A stretch of 64,000 bases of DNA from Adhaeribacter terrigena (GTDB lineage: Bacteria > Bacteroidota > Bacteroidia > Cytophagales > Hymenobacteraceae), in NCBI RefSeq assembly GCF_016623615.1, contig NZ_JAEHFX010000010.1, positions 89,982-153,981 of the forward strand, in the 5' to 3' direction. This document shows, piece after piece, positions 41,816-51,712 of this stretch (position 1 is its first letter; each line of letters opens with the position of its first letter). A program made the position numbers and the translations under genes. The notes below the pieces were generated by a model. That model was not told where the DNA came from, searched no databases, and was given only the letters and a program-made list of their open reading frames with translations.

Positions 41816-44272
41816 TTATTGCGCTGCCTGCAACGTTTTCTTTTCCCGCAGATCCGTCTGGTTCCAGTTCTCGAAGATCACGTACACGTCGCTTAATTTC
41901 GGGTTATCGGTACGGAACTGGGCGGTGGCGTTTATTTTGTAATCCAGTAAAGGCGGGCCGAAGAACTGGCGTTTCAACAGTTTCAGGGTTTCCCAAACGC
42001 TTAAATTGATGGGCACTTTCACTTCGCTTACGCCCAGCGGGATCTGGTAGGCACGGTTAATTTTGCCGCAAATGTCTACCCCGTTTTCCAGGTCGATCTG
42101 GTATGCAATACTTTTTACGGTAAGGCCCGGCGAATTGGTGTTTTGTACGGCTACCAGGGCATCGAACTGCAAGCCTTGGCCAAACCCGAACCCGCGCAGT
42201 TTTAACCGTTGCAGCAAAGTAACCGGCGAAGCCGGCGTGGGAATTTTGGTGTGCAGATCGAGGTCGGCTCGTTCCCTGCCTAAATTCCCCAGGTCGAAAT
42301 ACATGGTAGCCGGGAAATTCAGCCTAATGCTGTCTTCGTGTTGGTGGTGGTTTACGTGTTCTTCCCAAAGGCCGTACTTTACGCCCAGCGTGTGCCAGGC
42401 AAAACTGTTGGCGTTGGGTGCCAGATACAGGTTCAGTTCTTCTTCAGATTTGGCAATCGTATCGCGTTCATGAATTACATCTACCTGCAAATGCGATAAA
42501 TGGATGGTGGCGGGCAAAGTATTGTAAATGGCCGCGTACATGTGCACCCAGGCGGTATCGTAGCGAATGGTAACGTTCAGGGTATCGATCTTACTGATCT
42601 CCGGCATATAATCCGGGCTGCCTTTGGAGTTGACCTGGTAAACGCTGCTGGTATTCACGCTCACCTCGGTCTGGTGCAGCAAACTGTTGGGCGTGGAAAC
42701 AGAAGCCGTGGCCGCAAAGGTGTAGGGCCAGGTTTCAACCCCCTGCATCAGGCCTTTCGCCAGTTGGTTTACATCCGGGCCGGAAATATCTACCGGAATC
42801 TCTATTTCGGTAGTACCTGCATTTACCACGATCGGCTTTTGAGTTTTTCCGCTCAGATCGATACCGTTTTTAACCAACAGTTTATAATGCAGATCATCGA
42901 TCCGGAGGTTGGTATTATGCTGATTTTCAACCTTGAGTTTTACAAAAAGCTGCGCGCCTTTTTCCGGATCGAGTTCTTTTACGCCTAGATCGGCTAACTC
43001 AAAGGTAGGGCTGCCGGTAACCGGAACGCTGATGTTTTTCTTAATGGCGAGCTGTTGCGGCTTGCTGTTTTTAAAATTGTAAAGTAAAAGCAGGTCTACG
43101 TCCAGCGGAATGTTGTTTTGGTTTTTTGGTTGTTTCAGGAGTTGCTTGTAGTGCTGTTTGTTTACCGCCAAATTCAGTTTCAGGCGCTGGTCTTTTTGCG
43201 AGGGCAGCACTTTGTTGTGTTCGTTGCCACCCGTAGCAATTACTTTCCCGCCCGAGCGGATCAGGTACCGGGCGCTGTCGAGGTACAAGGGCAGCATGGT
43301 GGGGTTGTGTATTACGATCTCCGCTTCCAGATATGCCGTATTTTGCTTGTTGATCAGTTCCAGGCGCCGGATGTGTTTTACGGTGGGCAGACCGGCTTTT
43401 TCATCGTCAAATTTGCGGGTATCCAGGGTGCCGTTCCTGGTAACGGTGAGGGCGGTATTCTCAAACAAATGATGGTCGGTTTTAAGGGTGGCGGTGGCCT
43501 GGGCCTGATACGCAAATACTTTTTGCTTGCCCAGTTTTAAAGCCAGCCCTTCAATCAGTTCGGAGGTTTTTAAATGAATAGGAACCTGCACAGTGGGCGC
43601 GTTACTTTTTATGCTGACAACGGTATCGATCTGGCCGTTAAGCGTTACGCTATCGGTTAATTTTATGCGGTATTTAAGGTCGGCAAGCCGGAGGTTTGGC
43701 AGGTCTGTATTTTGGGTATTCAGGTTAAGCTGAAACACATAACCGGCTTCGGGGCTGAAACTTTTTACAAAAAACGAATCGATCTGCAGCGAAGGCGACT
43801 TGGGAATGGCCGTGAAAAAAGTCCGGTGGAGTGAAATGGTTTGCTGTTGCAAAAAAGGCGGATCGATGTAGAGCTGCACCTTTAAGTCCAGTTCCAGGCT
43901 GTCGGGCTGCGGGGTACGTTGCAGGAGAATTTTGTAGCGGTCTTTATCCAGAAAAAGCTGCAACCCGAATACTTGATTTTTAAAGGCCGGAAGTTTCCGT
44001 TGCCATTGTTCGCTTCCCCAGCCCAGTTTTACGCCCTTATAGCTTACCAGGTAAGAAATGCTATCGACCTGAAAAGAAAAAGGCGCCATGTTCTGCACCC
44101 GCACCCCGGCCTGCACCCTGATGGTGTCTTCCAGCTTTAGTTGCAGGTACGTAACTTCGCGCACTTCCGGGTAAAAGGGCTTCCGGTTGAAATAAAAGAA
44201 AACGCCCGCCAGGACCAGCAGTAAAATGCCTGCCAATATCAGTACAGTTTTCTTTGTAGAGCTATATCTCAC
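41816..44272 (-). CDS. Envelope protein with repeated LEA2-like domains
   Basis: An 818-residue protein with one N-terminal membrane helix (TVLILAGILLLVLAGVFFYF) and a large domain-repeat region facing the periplasm. At least four units share a pattern such as VRVQNMAPFSFQVDSISYLV, LNTQNTDLPNLRLADLKYRI, VKVENQHNTNLRIDDLHYKL and VAVQNTNSPGLTVKSIAYQI. These end in VPI or similar strands, as in LEA type 2 / water-stress domains. Start is GTG at 44272 with a good AAAGGA ribosome site. Function unknown; related plant and archaeal proteins act in desiccation tolerance. Confidence 0.75.
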   Translation of the reverse strand: MRYSSTKKTVLILAGILLLVLAGVFFYFNRKPFYPEVREVTYLQLKLEDTIRVQAGVRVQNMAPFSFQVDSISYLVSYKGVKLGWGSEQWQRKLPAFKNQVFGLQLFLDKDRYKILLQRTPQPDSLELDLKVQLYIDPPFLQQQTISLHRTFFTAIPKSPSLQIDSFFVKSFSPEAGYVFQLNLNTQNTDLPNLRLADLKYRIKLTDSVTLNGQIDTVVSIKSNAPTVQVPIHLKTSELIEGLALKLGKQKVFAYQAQATATLKTDHHLFENTALTVTRNGTLDTRKFDDEKAGLPTVKHIRRLELINKQNTAYLEAEIVIHNPTMLPLYLDSARYLIRSGGKVIATGGNEHNKVLPSQKDQRLKLNLAVNKQHYKQLLKQPKNQNNIPLDVDLLLLYNFKNSKPQQLAIKKNISVPVTGSPTFELADLGVKELDPEKGAQLFVKLKVENQHNTNLRIDDLHYKLLVKNGIDLSGKTQKPIVVNAGTTEIEIPVDISGPDVNQLAKGLMQGVETWPYTFAATASVSTPNSLLHQTEVSVNTSSVYQVNSKGSPDYMPEISKIDTLNVTIRYDTAWVHMYAAIYNTLPATIHLSHLQVDVIHERDTIAKSEEELNLYLAPNANSFAWHTLGVKYGLWEEHVNHHQHEDSIRLNFPATMYFDLGNLGRERADLDLHTKIPTPASPVTLLQRLKLRGFGFGQGLQFDALVAVQNTNSPGLTVKSIAYQIDLENGVDICGKINRAYQIPLGVSEVKVPINLSVWETLKLLKRQFFGPPLLDYKINATAQFRTDNPKLSDVYVIFENWNQTDLREKKTLQAAQ

Positions 44273-44517
44273 GCTTTTTCCTTTTTAAAATCCGGTAATA
44301 GTTAAACGGAATTCAAAAAGCAAAAGCCAACAAAACTTAGCCGGATCGTTTTTAAGCAAATTCCCCGAACCCTTCTGCCCGTCAAATCAAACCAGGCCAT
44401 AACCGGGTTCAATAAATGCCAGGCTACTTGCTACCGTAAATAACATCAGAAAGGCGTTTCATAAACATCTAAAAATGAACTATATAACAAGATACCAAAG
44501 GTACGCAAAGCTTTTTC

Positions 44518-44771
44518 GTCCCCCTTTGGAGGGGGTTAGGGGGAGAATTTTCTAAATAGTCTTTAATAGGCAAACCAGAAATGCACGAAGTCCTCCCCTC
44601 CTACCCCCTCCAAAAGCAGGGGCGTTTCATGCTGCGAAACTCTCCCCTTGAGGGGAGCTGGAGGGGTGTTTACAGGTGAGAATTTTATCTAATAATGTGT
44701 TAACACCCCATAATCCCCTCAAGGGGATAGTCAAAACCTATAACGAAACAGTCCTGCCTCCAAAGGGGGAC
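44518..44771. mobile_element. CCCCTCC-rich inverted-repeat element
   Basis: Outer inverted ends GTCCCCCTTTGGAGG (44518) and CCTCCAAAGGGGGAC (44757) enclose further CTCCCCTTGAGGGG hairpins. No coding capacity. The ends resemble the elements in the motor locus. Confidence 0.6.
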
Positions 44772-44839
44772 TTTCTTCTTAGGCGCGCAAATTCAGTTAT
44801 TTAACTACCTCCTAAGCAAAGCCAGTTTTCAATTTAAGC

Positions 44840-45754
44840 TTATGATAATGCTTCCGGGGCCGGATTTCCTGCGGGCCGGCTTTTATCTTCCGGTAAGGGG
44901 ATAAACTCGTGGTTATCGTTCGGCGGTAAAATAATGCGGCCCTGTTTCCAGTCTTCTTTGGCCTGCTCAATGCGTTCTTTGCGGCTCGAAACAAAATTCC
45001 ACCAGATAAAGCGTTCGCCCAGCGGTTCGCCGCCCAGCAGCATGAGCGTGGTATTTTCTCTGGCCAGCAAAACCGGTTCCGCATGTTGTTTAAATACCAG
45101 CATCTGGCCGGGTAAATAGGCAATACCATTCACTTCCAGTTTTCCTTTCGCCACATAAATTCCGCGTTCAACGTGTTCGCGGGGCAAGGTAAAACGGGCT
45201 CCGGCATTTAAAACCACGTGCAGGTAAAACATATCCGAATGCGTTTTCACCTCGTTCTTCAGGCCAAAAGCGTTGCCGGCAATCAAACGCATCCAGATGC
45301 CCGAATCAGTGAAAACGGGTAGTTGTTCGGGCTGGTAATTTTTGAAACTGGGCGCGGCTTCTTCGTCTTTTTCGGGCAAGGCTACCCAGGTCTGGATCAT
45401 TTCCAGCTTGCCGCCGGCCAGCACTTCGGGTTCTTCAAAACGCTCGGAATGGGCAATGCCGCTGCCGGCCGTCATCCAGTTCACTTCGCCGGGTTTAATG
45501 ATCTGCTGCACGCCTAAACTATCGCGGTGCGTAACCTGGCCATCAAATAAATAACTGACCGTGGACAGCCCGATGTGCGGGTGCGGCAACACATCCATAT
45601 CGTGCATTTTCTGCGGCTGAATGGTTACCGGCCCGGCATGATCCATGAATATAAAAGGGCCAACCATGCGCCTGAGGCGGAAAGGCAGAATGCGGCGTAC
45701 TTCCATGCCCGGACCGATGGCGGCTTTGCGGGCGTCGATTACAATTTCGAGCAT
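44840..45754 (-). CDS. Pirin-family bicupin protein
   Basis: 304 residues, two cupin halves. The N-terminal half has the metal motif HPHIGLSTVSYLFDG and a following GEVNWMTAGSGIAHSE, where His and Glu complete the site. Pirins are iron-binding proteins, some with quercetinase activity. It ends with a charged tail. The gene is divergent from the LLM oxidoreductase; a bipartite motif copy lies 60 bp upstream. Confidence 0.9.
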   Translation of the reverse strand: MLEIVIDARKAAIGPGMEVRRILPFRLRRMVGPFIFMDHAGPVTIQPQKMHDMDVLPHPHIGLSTVSYLFDGQVTHRDSLGVQQIIKPGEVNWMTAGSGIAHSERFEEPEVLAGGKLEMIQTWVALPEKDEEAAPSFKNYQPEQLPVFTDSGIWMRLIAGNAFGLKNEVKTHSDMFYLHVVLNAGARFTLPREHVERGIYVAKGKLEVNGIAYLPGQMLVFKQHAEPVLLARENTTLMLLGGEPLGERFIWWNFVSSRKERIEQAKEDWKQGRIILPPNDNHEFIPLPEDKSRPAGNPAPEALS

Positions 45755-45815
45755 TATTTTTTATTCGGGCTTTACGTAAAAAATAAAGGTAAGAATAATC
45801 TAAGAACCGGGCTCG

Positions 45816-45844
45816 AAAACGCTATGGAAACTTGCCTCAAAAGT
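45816..45844 (+). repeat. Bipartite motif copy
   Basis: AAAACGCTATGGAAAC, spacer, AAAAGT in the pirin/LLM divergent gap. Confidence 0.5.
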
Positions 45845-45973
45845 CCGGATCCGGCTTAAAAACGAACCTGTTTTCCGATAGAACTTCCTACCTTCGGGTG
45901 GTTGTTTTCCGGCTGGGCCGCCTTTCTGTTTTTTTCTTACCCTTCAGGCAACTTTATCTTCCGGAAACAGAAT

Positions 45974-45989
45974 AAAACGCTATGCTTTT
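45974..45989 (+). repeat. Bipartite motif half-copy
   Basis: AAAACGCTATGCTTTT contains an in-frame ATG at 45982 that makes a spurious upstream start for the LLM gene. Confidence 0.6.
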
Positions 45990-46002
45990 AACCCCCGAAA
46001 CT

Positions 46003-47049
46003 ATGGAATTTGGCATCACCACTTTCGTTGAGAATACCCCCGACCCGAAAACCGGCAAATTGCTTGCCCCATACGAACGCATGCAAAACCTGATGGAAGA
46101 GATTGAACTGGCCGATCAGGTTGGTTTGGATGTTTTCTCCATTGGCGAACACCACCGGCCCGATTTCGTGGTTTCTTCGCCGGCCGTGGTGCTGGCTGCA
46201 GCCGCCGTAAAAACCAAAAATATCCGGCTTTCCAGCGCCGTAACCGTACTCAGCTCCGACGATCCGGTGCGGGTTTTCCAGGATTTTGCTCACGTAGACC
46301 TGCTTTCTAAAGGCCGCGCCGAAATCATGGCCGGACGCGGTTCCTTCATCGAATCTTTCCCGCTTTTCGGCCAGAGCCTGCAGGATTACGACACCCTTTT
46401 TGCCGAAAAACTCGACCTGCTGGTAAAACTGAACCAAAGCGAAAAAATCACCTGGAAAGGCAAGCACCGCCCCTCTATCGATAACCGGGGCGTTTACCCG
46501 CGGCCATATCAGAAAGAGCTGCCCATTTGGGTGGCAGTAGGCGGCACGCCGGCTTCGGTGGTGCGGGCGGCCAATTACGGTCTGCCCATGGCGCTGGCCA
46601 TTATTGGCGGCCAGCCGGCGCGCTTCGTGCCTTTCACCCAGCTCTACAAAGAAACCTGGCAGAAACAAGGCCATGCGTCTGAAAAATTACAACTGGCCAT
46701 AAACTTTCACGGGTATATTGCCGACGAATCGAAACAAGCTGCTGATGAATTTTACGGCCCTTACGCCTACCTGATGAGTCAGCTTGGCCGGGAACGCGGT
46801 TGGTCGCCCATGGACCGCGAACATTACGAGCTCATGCGCGAACCTGACGGCTCTTTGCTGGTTGGCAGTCCGCAGCAGGTGATCGATAAAATGCTGTACG
46901 CCTACGAATTATTTGGCAATACCCGGTTTCTGTTGCACATCAGTGTGGGCACCCTGCCGCACAAACAGGTACTCCGCGCCATTGAGCTGCTTGGAACGGA
47001 AGTAGCACCGGCCGTAAAAAAAGCAATTGCCGAAAAGCAAAAGAACTGA
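46003..47049 (+). CDS. LLM-class flavin-dependent oxidoreductase
   Basis: Luciferase-like monooxygenase fold, 348 residues. Starts [15 protein letters not shown], then [42 protein letters not shown] and [12 protein letters not shown], all typical of bacterial LLM proteins. The start at 46003 is chosen because the earlier ATG lies inside a repeated motif. Likely uses FMN; substrate unknown. Monocistronic, divergent from pirin. Confidence 0.9.
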   Translation: MEFGITTFVENTPDPKTGKLLAPYERMQNLMEEIELADQVGLDVFSIGEHHRPDFVVSSPAVVLAAAAVKTKNIRLSSAVTVLSSDDPVRVFQDFAHVDLLSKGRAEIMAGRGSFIESFPLFGQSLQDYDTLFAEKLDLLVKLNQSEKITWKGKHRPSIDNRGVYPRPYQKELPIWVAVGGTPASVVRAANYGLPMALAIIGGQPARFVPFTQLYKETWQKQGHASEKLQLAINFHGYIADESKQAADEFYGPYAYLMSQLGRERGWSPMDREHYELMREPDGSLLVGSPQQVIDKMLYAYELFGNTRFLLHISVGTLPHKQVLRAIELLGTEVAPAVKKAIAEKQKN

Positions 47050-47561
47050 ATCTTTTCTTTTTAATGAGCTGGTTTGCGCCGGAATTCATACCGTAAATTG
47101 CCGTTTCATTCAAAAACCCGGCAGCACGGTTATGATCTGAAAATTGCATTAATTATTTCAGCCTCCGGATATGGTATGCGCCTGAATAACGAAAAAGGAA
47201 ATGCATTAATGCCGGCACGTATAACACTGCACTGAAAAACCAAACACCTTCAATTGGATAAGCTCTTTTGAGTTTTTAAGGCAAAAAGCCTACCGTTTCC
47301 GGCGCTTTATTAAACCAGAAAACGTTTTCGTTGTTAAAGTGTAGTTAAATTACTGGTTTTGGCTTTTTACCCGGTTGCGGCCTTGAAACTTCGGAAAGAT
47401 TTTAAGGATGAAAAAGCTTTTTTGGACCCATTAAACCCGGGAAATACTTTGTAAAGCCGTAATTTTAGGTTCCGGCTTTACAAAACGTTATCCTTTCTAT
47501 TCTAAAATTCAGATTACGAACAACCACCGAACCGGTATAATGCATTATCAGATCTAACAAT
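47050..47561. other. Intergenic region upstream of the receptor gene
   Basis: 512 bp with motif copies at 47271-47298 (minus) and 47482-47496 (plus). No gene seen. Confidence 0.5.
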
Positions 47562-50021
47562 ATGAAAAGAAATGTATTCTTTTTGCTGGCCCAGCTGTGT
47601 TTCTTTTTAAGCACGGCAGCTCCGGTTCAGGCCCAGGAAAAAGCGCTGACCCAGATCTCCGGAAAAGTAACCGGCATGGTTACCGATTCGGTTTCCGGTA
47701 AGCCAATTGGTTTTGTTACCGTTGCTTTGCTTGCTTCCGGCACTTCTCAGGCGGTCGCCGCCGGATTAACCGATGAAGCTGGCCGTTTCGTTTTTCAGCA
47801 AATCAAACCCGGGAATTATGATCTTAACCTAAGTTTTATCGGCTACAGATCCAAAGCACTACGGCAGATAGCCATTACCGAAACAAAACCGGAAATTGAT
47901 CTGGGTAAGTTATTTTTGGGTATGGCGGCAACGCAGCTGAAAGAAGTACAGGTAAATGCGCTGCGGCCCACTATTGTGCAGGAAGCCGATAAAATGGTGG
48001 TAAGCATAGAAGGTACTGCGCTGGCGGCCGGAAAAACTGCTTTTGAAGTTTTGGCGCAATCGCCGGGCGTTTTCATCGATCAGGACGGCAATATCCAGCT
48101 TAACGGCAGAAGCGGGGTTACGGTAATGCTCGACGGAAAACTGACCTACCTTTCGGCAAGCGATCTGCGGCGTTTGCTGGAAAGCATGTCGGCAGAGAAT
48201 ATCAAAAACATCGAGATCATCACGCAGCCATCGGCAAAATTCGATGCGGAAGGCGCTTCCGGAATTCTGAACATCAACCTGAAGAAAAATGAACTGCGCG
48301 GAATGAATGGAAGCGTATTTGTTACTTCCTCTACCAACTTTAAACAGGTAGCGGGCACGGTTGGGGGCAACGTAAATTACAAAGCCGGCAAATGGAATTC
48401 CTTTCTGAGCACGGAAGTGATGAAGCGCGCTTTTAACCGGGAAGGTACTTTTACCCGCGTGTTCTACGACGGAGACAATACAACTTATTTCGATCAGGTA
48501 GCCCAGGGTAAAAGCAGGAACCTGGGGCCTCCCGTTTTCCGGGTAGGCACGGATTTTAGCCTGAACGAAAAGCACAGTATTGGCGGCATGGCCAGCCTGA
48601 ACCGAAATACCCGCTGGGAAGATTTCAATACCGAAACCTACCTGAGCCATACGCAGGATCAGCCAAAAGATTTTATCCGGGCAAATAACCAGACCACGAA
48701 CACCTTCACCAATTTCACGGCCAACCTGCACTACGCAGCCAGGCCCGACACAAACGGCACCACGCTTACCGGCGACCTTGATTTTGTAAAGATCAGCAAC
48801 CAGGGCTATTCCAATTTCTACAATTACTTTACTGCAGCCGGAGCAACCCAGCCCACTTCTACCGATTTCCTGTATGCCGATTCCGACAATGGCTTCGAGA
48901 TCTATTCCGCTAAAGCAGATTTTACCAAACAGTTTACCCGGTTCGGGAAAGTAGAAACCGGTTTAAAGGCCAGCCGCGTAACTTCGGATAACGATTCGCG
49001 CTTTTTCTTCAATAACCAGGGTCTTGTACTTGATCTGAACCGTACGAACCACTTTTTGTACAGCGAAAATATTTACGCGGCTTATGCTAACTGGAATTAT
49101 AAGCTGAGCGAAAAATATGCGTTACAAACCGGTTTAAGAGCCGAAGAAACCAGGTCGAGAGGCGAGTCGCTGACCACCGGGAGAATAACCAGACGCAATT
49201 ACCTGAACCTTTTCCCGAGCGTGTTCCTGCAGCAGAAATTTACCGAAAATTACCAAATCAGCTACAGCTACAGCCGCCGCATTCAGCGCCCCAATTACGG
49301 CAACCTGAACCCTTTTGTAACCTACCGCGATCCCTACACTTATTTTACCGGAAACCCGTATCTGCGGCCGCAGTACACCCATGCATTCGGCATTTCTCAA
49401 ACCTATAAACAGAACTACAGCCTTATCTTCAGCTACCAGCACCTGACCGACGTTATTTCTGAGCTTCCCATCCTGGACGTGGAAAATGCCACCACGATTT
49501 ACACCACGGGCAACGTAGATGATTCCCGCAATATAAGTCTGACGGCAGTAGCACCGGTTAAGATCCTGAAAACCTGGGAAGCCAATAATACCCTGACGCT
49601 TTCCTACAACGAATTCAAAACCATGGCCAACAACCAGGAGGTTGAAATTAACCAGCTGCAATACTACCTGCAAACCAACCATACCTTGCTGCTCCCGCAT
49701 GACTATACCCTGGAAGTGAACGGTATTTACCGGGGACCCAGCGTTTATGGTTTGTATCAGATCCGGCGTACAGGTTGGGTGAACCTGGGTTTGCGCAAAA
49801 GTTTCCGGAACAAAACCATTGACCTGAGTCTGAACGCCAACGATATCTTCCGAACCAACCGCCTGCGCTTTGATACCCGCATCGGCCGGAACATCAACGA
49901 TTTTGATCAGTATTTTTTCAGCCGCAGCATCAGCATCACGCTCCGCTATAAATTCAACCGGGGCCAGAAAATTGAAGAACGCCGCCGCAACAGTAATCTG
50001 GAAGAATTGAACCGGATGTAA
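47562..50021 (+). CDS. TonB-dependent receptor-like outer membrane beta-barrel protein
   Basis: 819 residues. Signal peptide 1-25 ends VQAQEK. Then a carboxypeptidase-regulatory-like domain (SGKVTGMVTDSVSGKPIGFVTVALL ... LSFIGYRS), a plug (LAQSPGVFIDQDGNIQLNGRSGVTVMLDG) and a beta-barrel of the OMP_b-brl_3 type with many YSYSRR, YNYF and aromatic-girdle strands, ending in LRYKFNRGQK. The substrate is unknown; no SusD-like partner, so it is not a glycan utilisation pair. Confidence 0.88.
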   Translation: MKRNVFFLLAQLCFFLSTAAPVQAQEKALTQISGKVTGMVTDSVSGKPIGFVTVALLASGTSQAVAAGLTDEAGRFVFQQIKPGNYDLNLSFIGYRSKALRQIAITETKPEIDLGKLFLGMAATQLKEVQVNALRPTIVQEADKMVVSIEGTALAAGKTAFEVLAQSPGVFIDQDGNIQLNGRSGVTVMLDGKLTYLSASDLRRLLESMSAENIKNIEIITQPSAKFDAEGASGILNINLKKNELRGMNGSVFVTSSTNFKQVAGTVGGNVNYKAGKWNSFLSTEVMKRAFNREGTFTRVFYDGDNTTYFDQVAQGKSRNLGPPVFRVGTDFSLNEKHSIGGMASLNRNTRWEDFNTETYLSHTQDQPKDFIRANNQTTNTFTNFTANLHYAARPDTNGTTLTGDLDFVKISNQGYSNFYNYFTAAGATQPTSTDFLYADSDNGFEIYSAKADFTKQFTRFGKVETGLKASRVTSDNDSRFFFNNQGLVLDLNRTNHFLYSENIYAAYANWNYKLSEKYALQTGLRAEETRSRGESLTTGRITRRNYLNLFPSVFLQQKFTENYQISYSYSRRIQRPNYGNLNPFVTYRDPYTYFTGNPYLRPQYTHAFGISQTYKQNYSLIFSYQHLTDVISELPILDVENATTIYTTGNVDDSRNISLTAVAPVKILKTWEANNTLTLSYNEFKTMANNQEVEINQLQYYLQTNHTLLLPHDYTLEVNGIYRGPSVYGLYQIRRTGWVNLGLRKSFRNKTIDLSLNANDIFRTNRLRFDTRIGRNINDFDQYFFSRSISITLRYKFNRGQKIEERRRNSNLEELNRM

Positions 50022-50350
50022 ACGATCTTTCTTTTATTTTTTTTCCCTACTGATTTCAAAGCCTGGCTATTATGGTCGGGCTTTTTTATTTCCTTTATAC
50101 TATGGGTGCAAGCATAATTTCAACCTCCTGATCAAATGGACCCGGCCTGAATTCCAATGAAAAACGGTATCCTTTCCAACCGAAAAACTACCAGATCGTT
50201 CTAAAACCACCCGCCGGATTATTTTCGAAAGGCAATGCCTTGCACCAACAAGCCCCGGCAGATTCATATAAACGTTTCCCCTTTGAAAATGATAAAAGCA
50301 TATTCACGCATTCCGGGGAAATCCGTACATTTCAGTAAACAAAAAAAACT

Positions 50351-51378
50351 ATGCTGCAACGCCAGGTTTACCGCATGCCCAAAGCAGGTTCCATTAACGA
50401 TCTGAAACGCGTTAGCGAAGCACTAGGGAAACCTGAAGCCGAGGAAGTCTGCGTAAAAGTGCTGGCCATCGGGCTGAATTTTGCCGATATTTTTACCATG
50501 CAGGGCCTTTAAGCGCCACCCCGCCAGGTTCGTTTATTCCGGGTCTGGAGTTTTCGGGTGAAATAATAGCGGTAGGCGAAAAGGTAAAAACCTGGAAAGC
50601 GGGCGACAAGGTAATGGGCGTAACCAAATTCGGCGGTTACGTTTCACATATTAATATTAACGAACGCTACGTAATTCCGCTGCCCGCAAGCTGGAGTTTT
50701 GAAGAAGGCGCCGGTTTTCTGGTGCAGGGACTCACGGCTTATTATGCCCTAAAAGAGCTCGGAAACCTGAAACCGGAAATGAACGTGCTGATCCACAGCG
50801 CAGCCGGCGGCGTAGGCATTTTAGCGAACCGGATCTGCAAAAAGTCTGGCGCATTTACCATTGGCACCGTTGGGCAAGAAAACAAAGTAAAGTTTTTGCA
50901 GGAAGAAGAAAAGTACGACGCCGTAATTCTGCGCGACAGCACATTTCCCGAAAAACTAAAAAATGCGCTGAATGGAAAACCGTTAAATCTGATCATGGAG
51001 TGCATTGGCGGCAAAATTCTGGAACAGGGCTGGCAAATGCTCGCGCCCATGGGCCGGATGGTGGTTTACGGAAATGCCAGTTTCACAAGCCACGGTTCGC
51101 GGCCCAATTACCCTAAACTGATCTGGAAATTCCTGAAACGCCCGAAGATCGATCCGCTGAAACTGCCCACCGAAAACAAATCGCTGATGGGTTTTAACCT
51201 CATTTACCTCTACGAACAAACCGACCTGATGCACCAGTTGCTTGACGAACTGCAGACGCTGGAATTAAAACCGCAATTCATCGGGCAGGTTTTCTCTTTC
51301 GAAGAAATGCATCAGGCTATTCACTTGTTTCAGCTGGGAAAAACGGTAGGAAAAGTGGTCGTAAAAGTCGGTCCCTGA
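50351..51378 (+). pseudogene. Zinc-type alcohol dehydrogenase/quinone oxidoreductase, frameshifted
   Basis: The ATG at 50351 opens MLQRQVYRMPKAGSIND and reaches NFADIFTMQGL, then hits TAA at 50510. The next frame carries on without loss from ATPPGSFIPGLEFSGE to the stop at 51378, so one base is missing at about 50510-50513. Joined, it is a VAT-1/quinone-oxidoreductase-like enzyme of about 342 residues with NADPH-binding HSAAGGVGILANRI. The ORF starting at 50614 is only the tail. A sequencing error is possible. Confidence 0.85.
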
Positions 51379-51482
51379 AATCAGCAGCCAGCCAGATTTA
51401 AAGCTGGTTTGCAGATAAAGTCTGATGAACCTGCCACGCCTTCCTCTTTCCTTTTTAATGGTAGTTGAAAATTAAACGAATT

Positions 51483-51511
51483 AAAACGGTATCCCTTTCG
51501 GCCCCAAAAGT
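51483..51511 (+). repeat. Bipartite motif copy before the motor locus
   Basis: AAAACGGTATCCCTTT, spacer, AAAAGT, in the 334-bp gap upstream of the locus; no gene there. Confidence 0.6.
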
Positions 51512-51712
51512 CGCTTGCGGCACAAGGAAACCTTTTTGCTGGAGCGGCTTCGTGGTTTTCAAATTTCCCCATAATCCGCCCCGCAGGCAAATACCAATTT
51601 CTGGTTATACAATTTCCTGCGTTTCAATCGTTTGTAGAAACAACTAACTTAAATGAAACTCTTATCCGATTTTTAAGTAGGAACCTCAATATTAACTACT
51701 CCCCGTACATAC

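Noticed and set aside
44812..45129. 105-codon frame inside the pirin gene
   Set aside because: Alternate frame of a well-supported gene.
50614..51378. Intact 254-residue dehydrogenase
   Set aside because: It lacks the N-terminal GroES-like part, which is found upstream in another frame; the gene is frameshifted.
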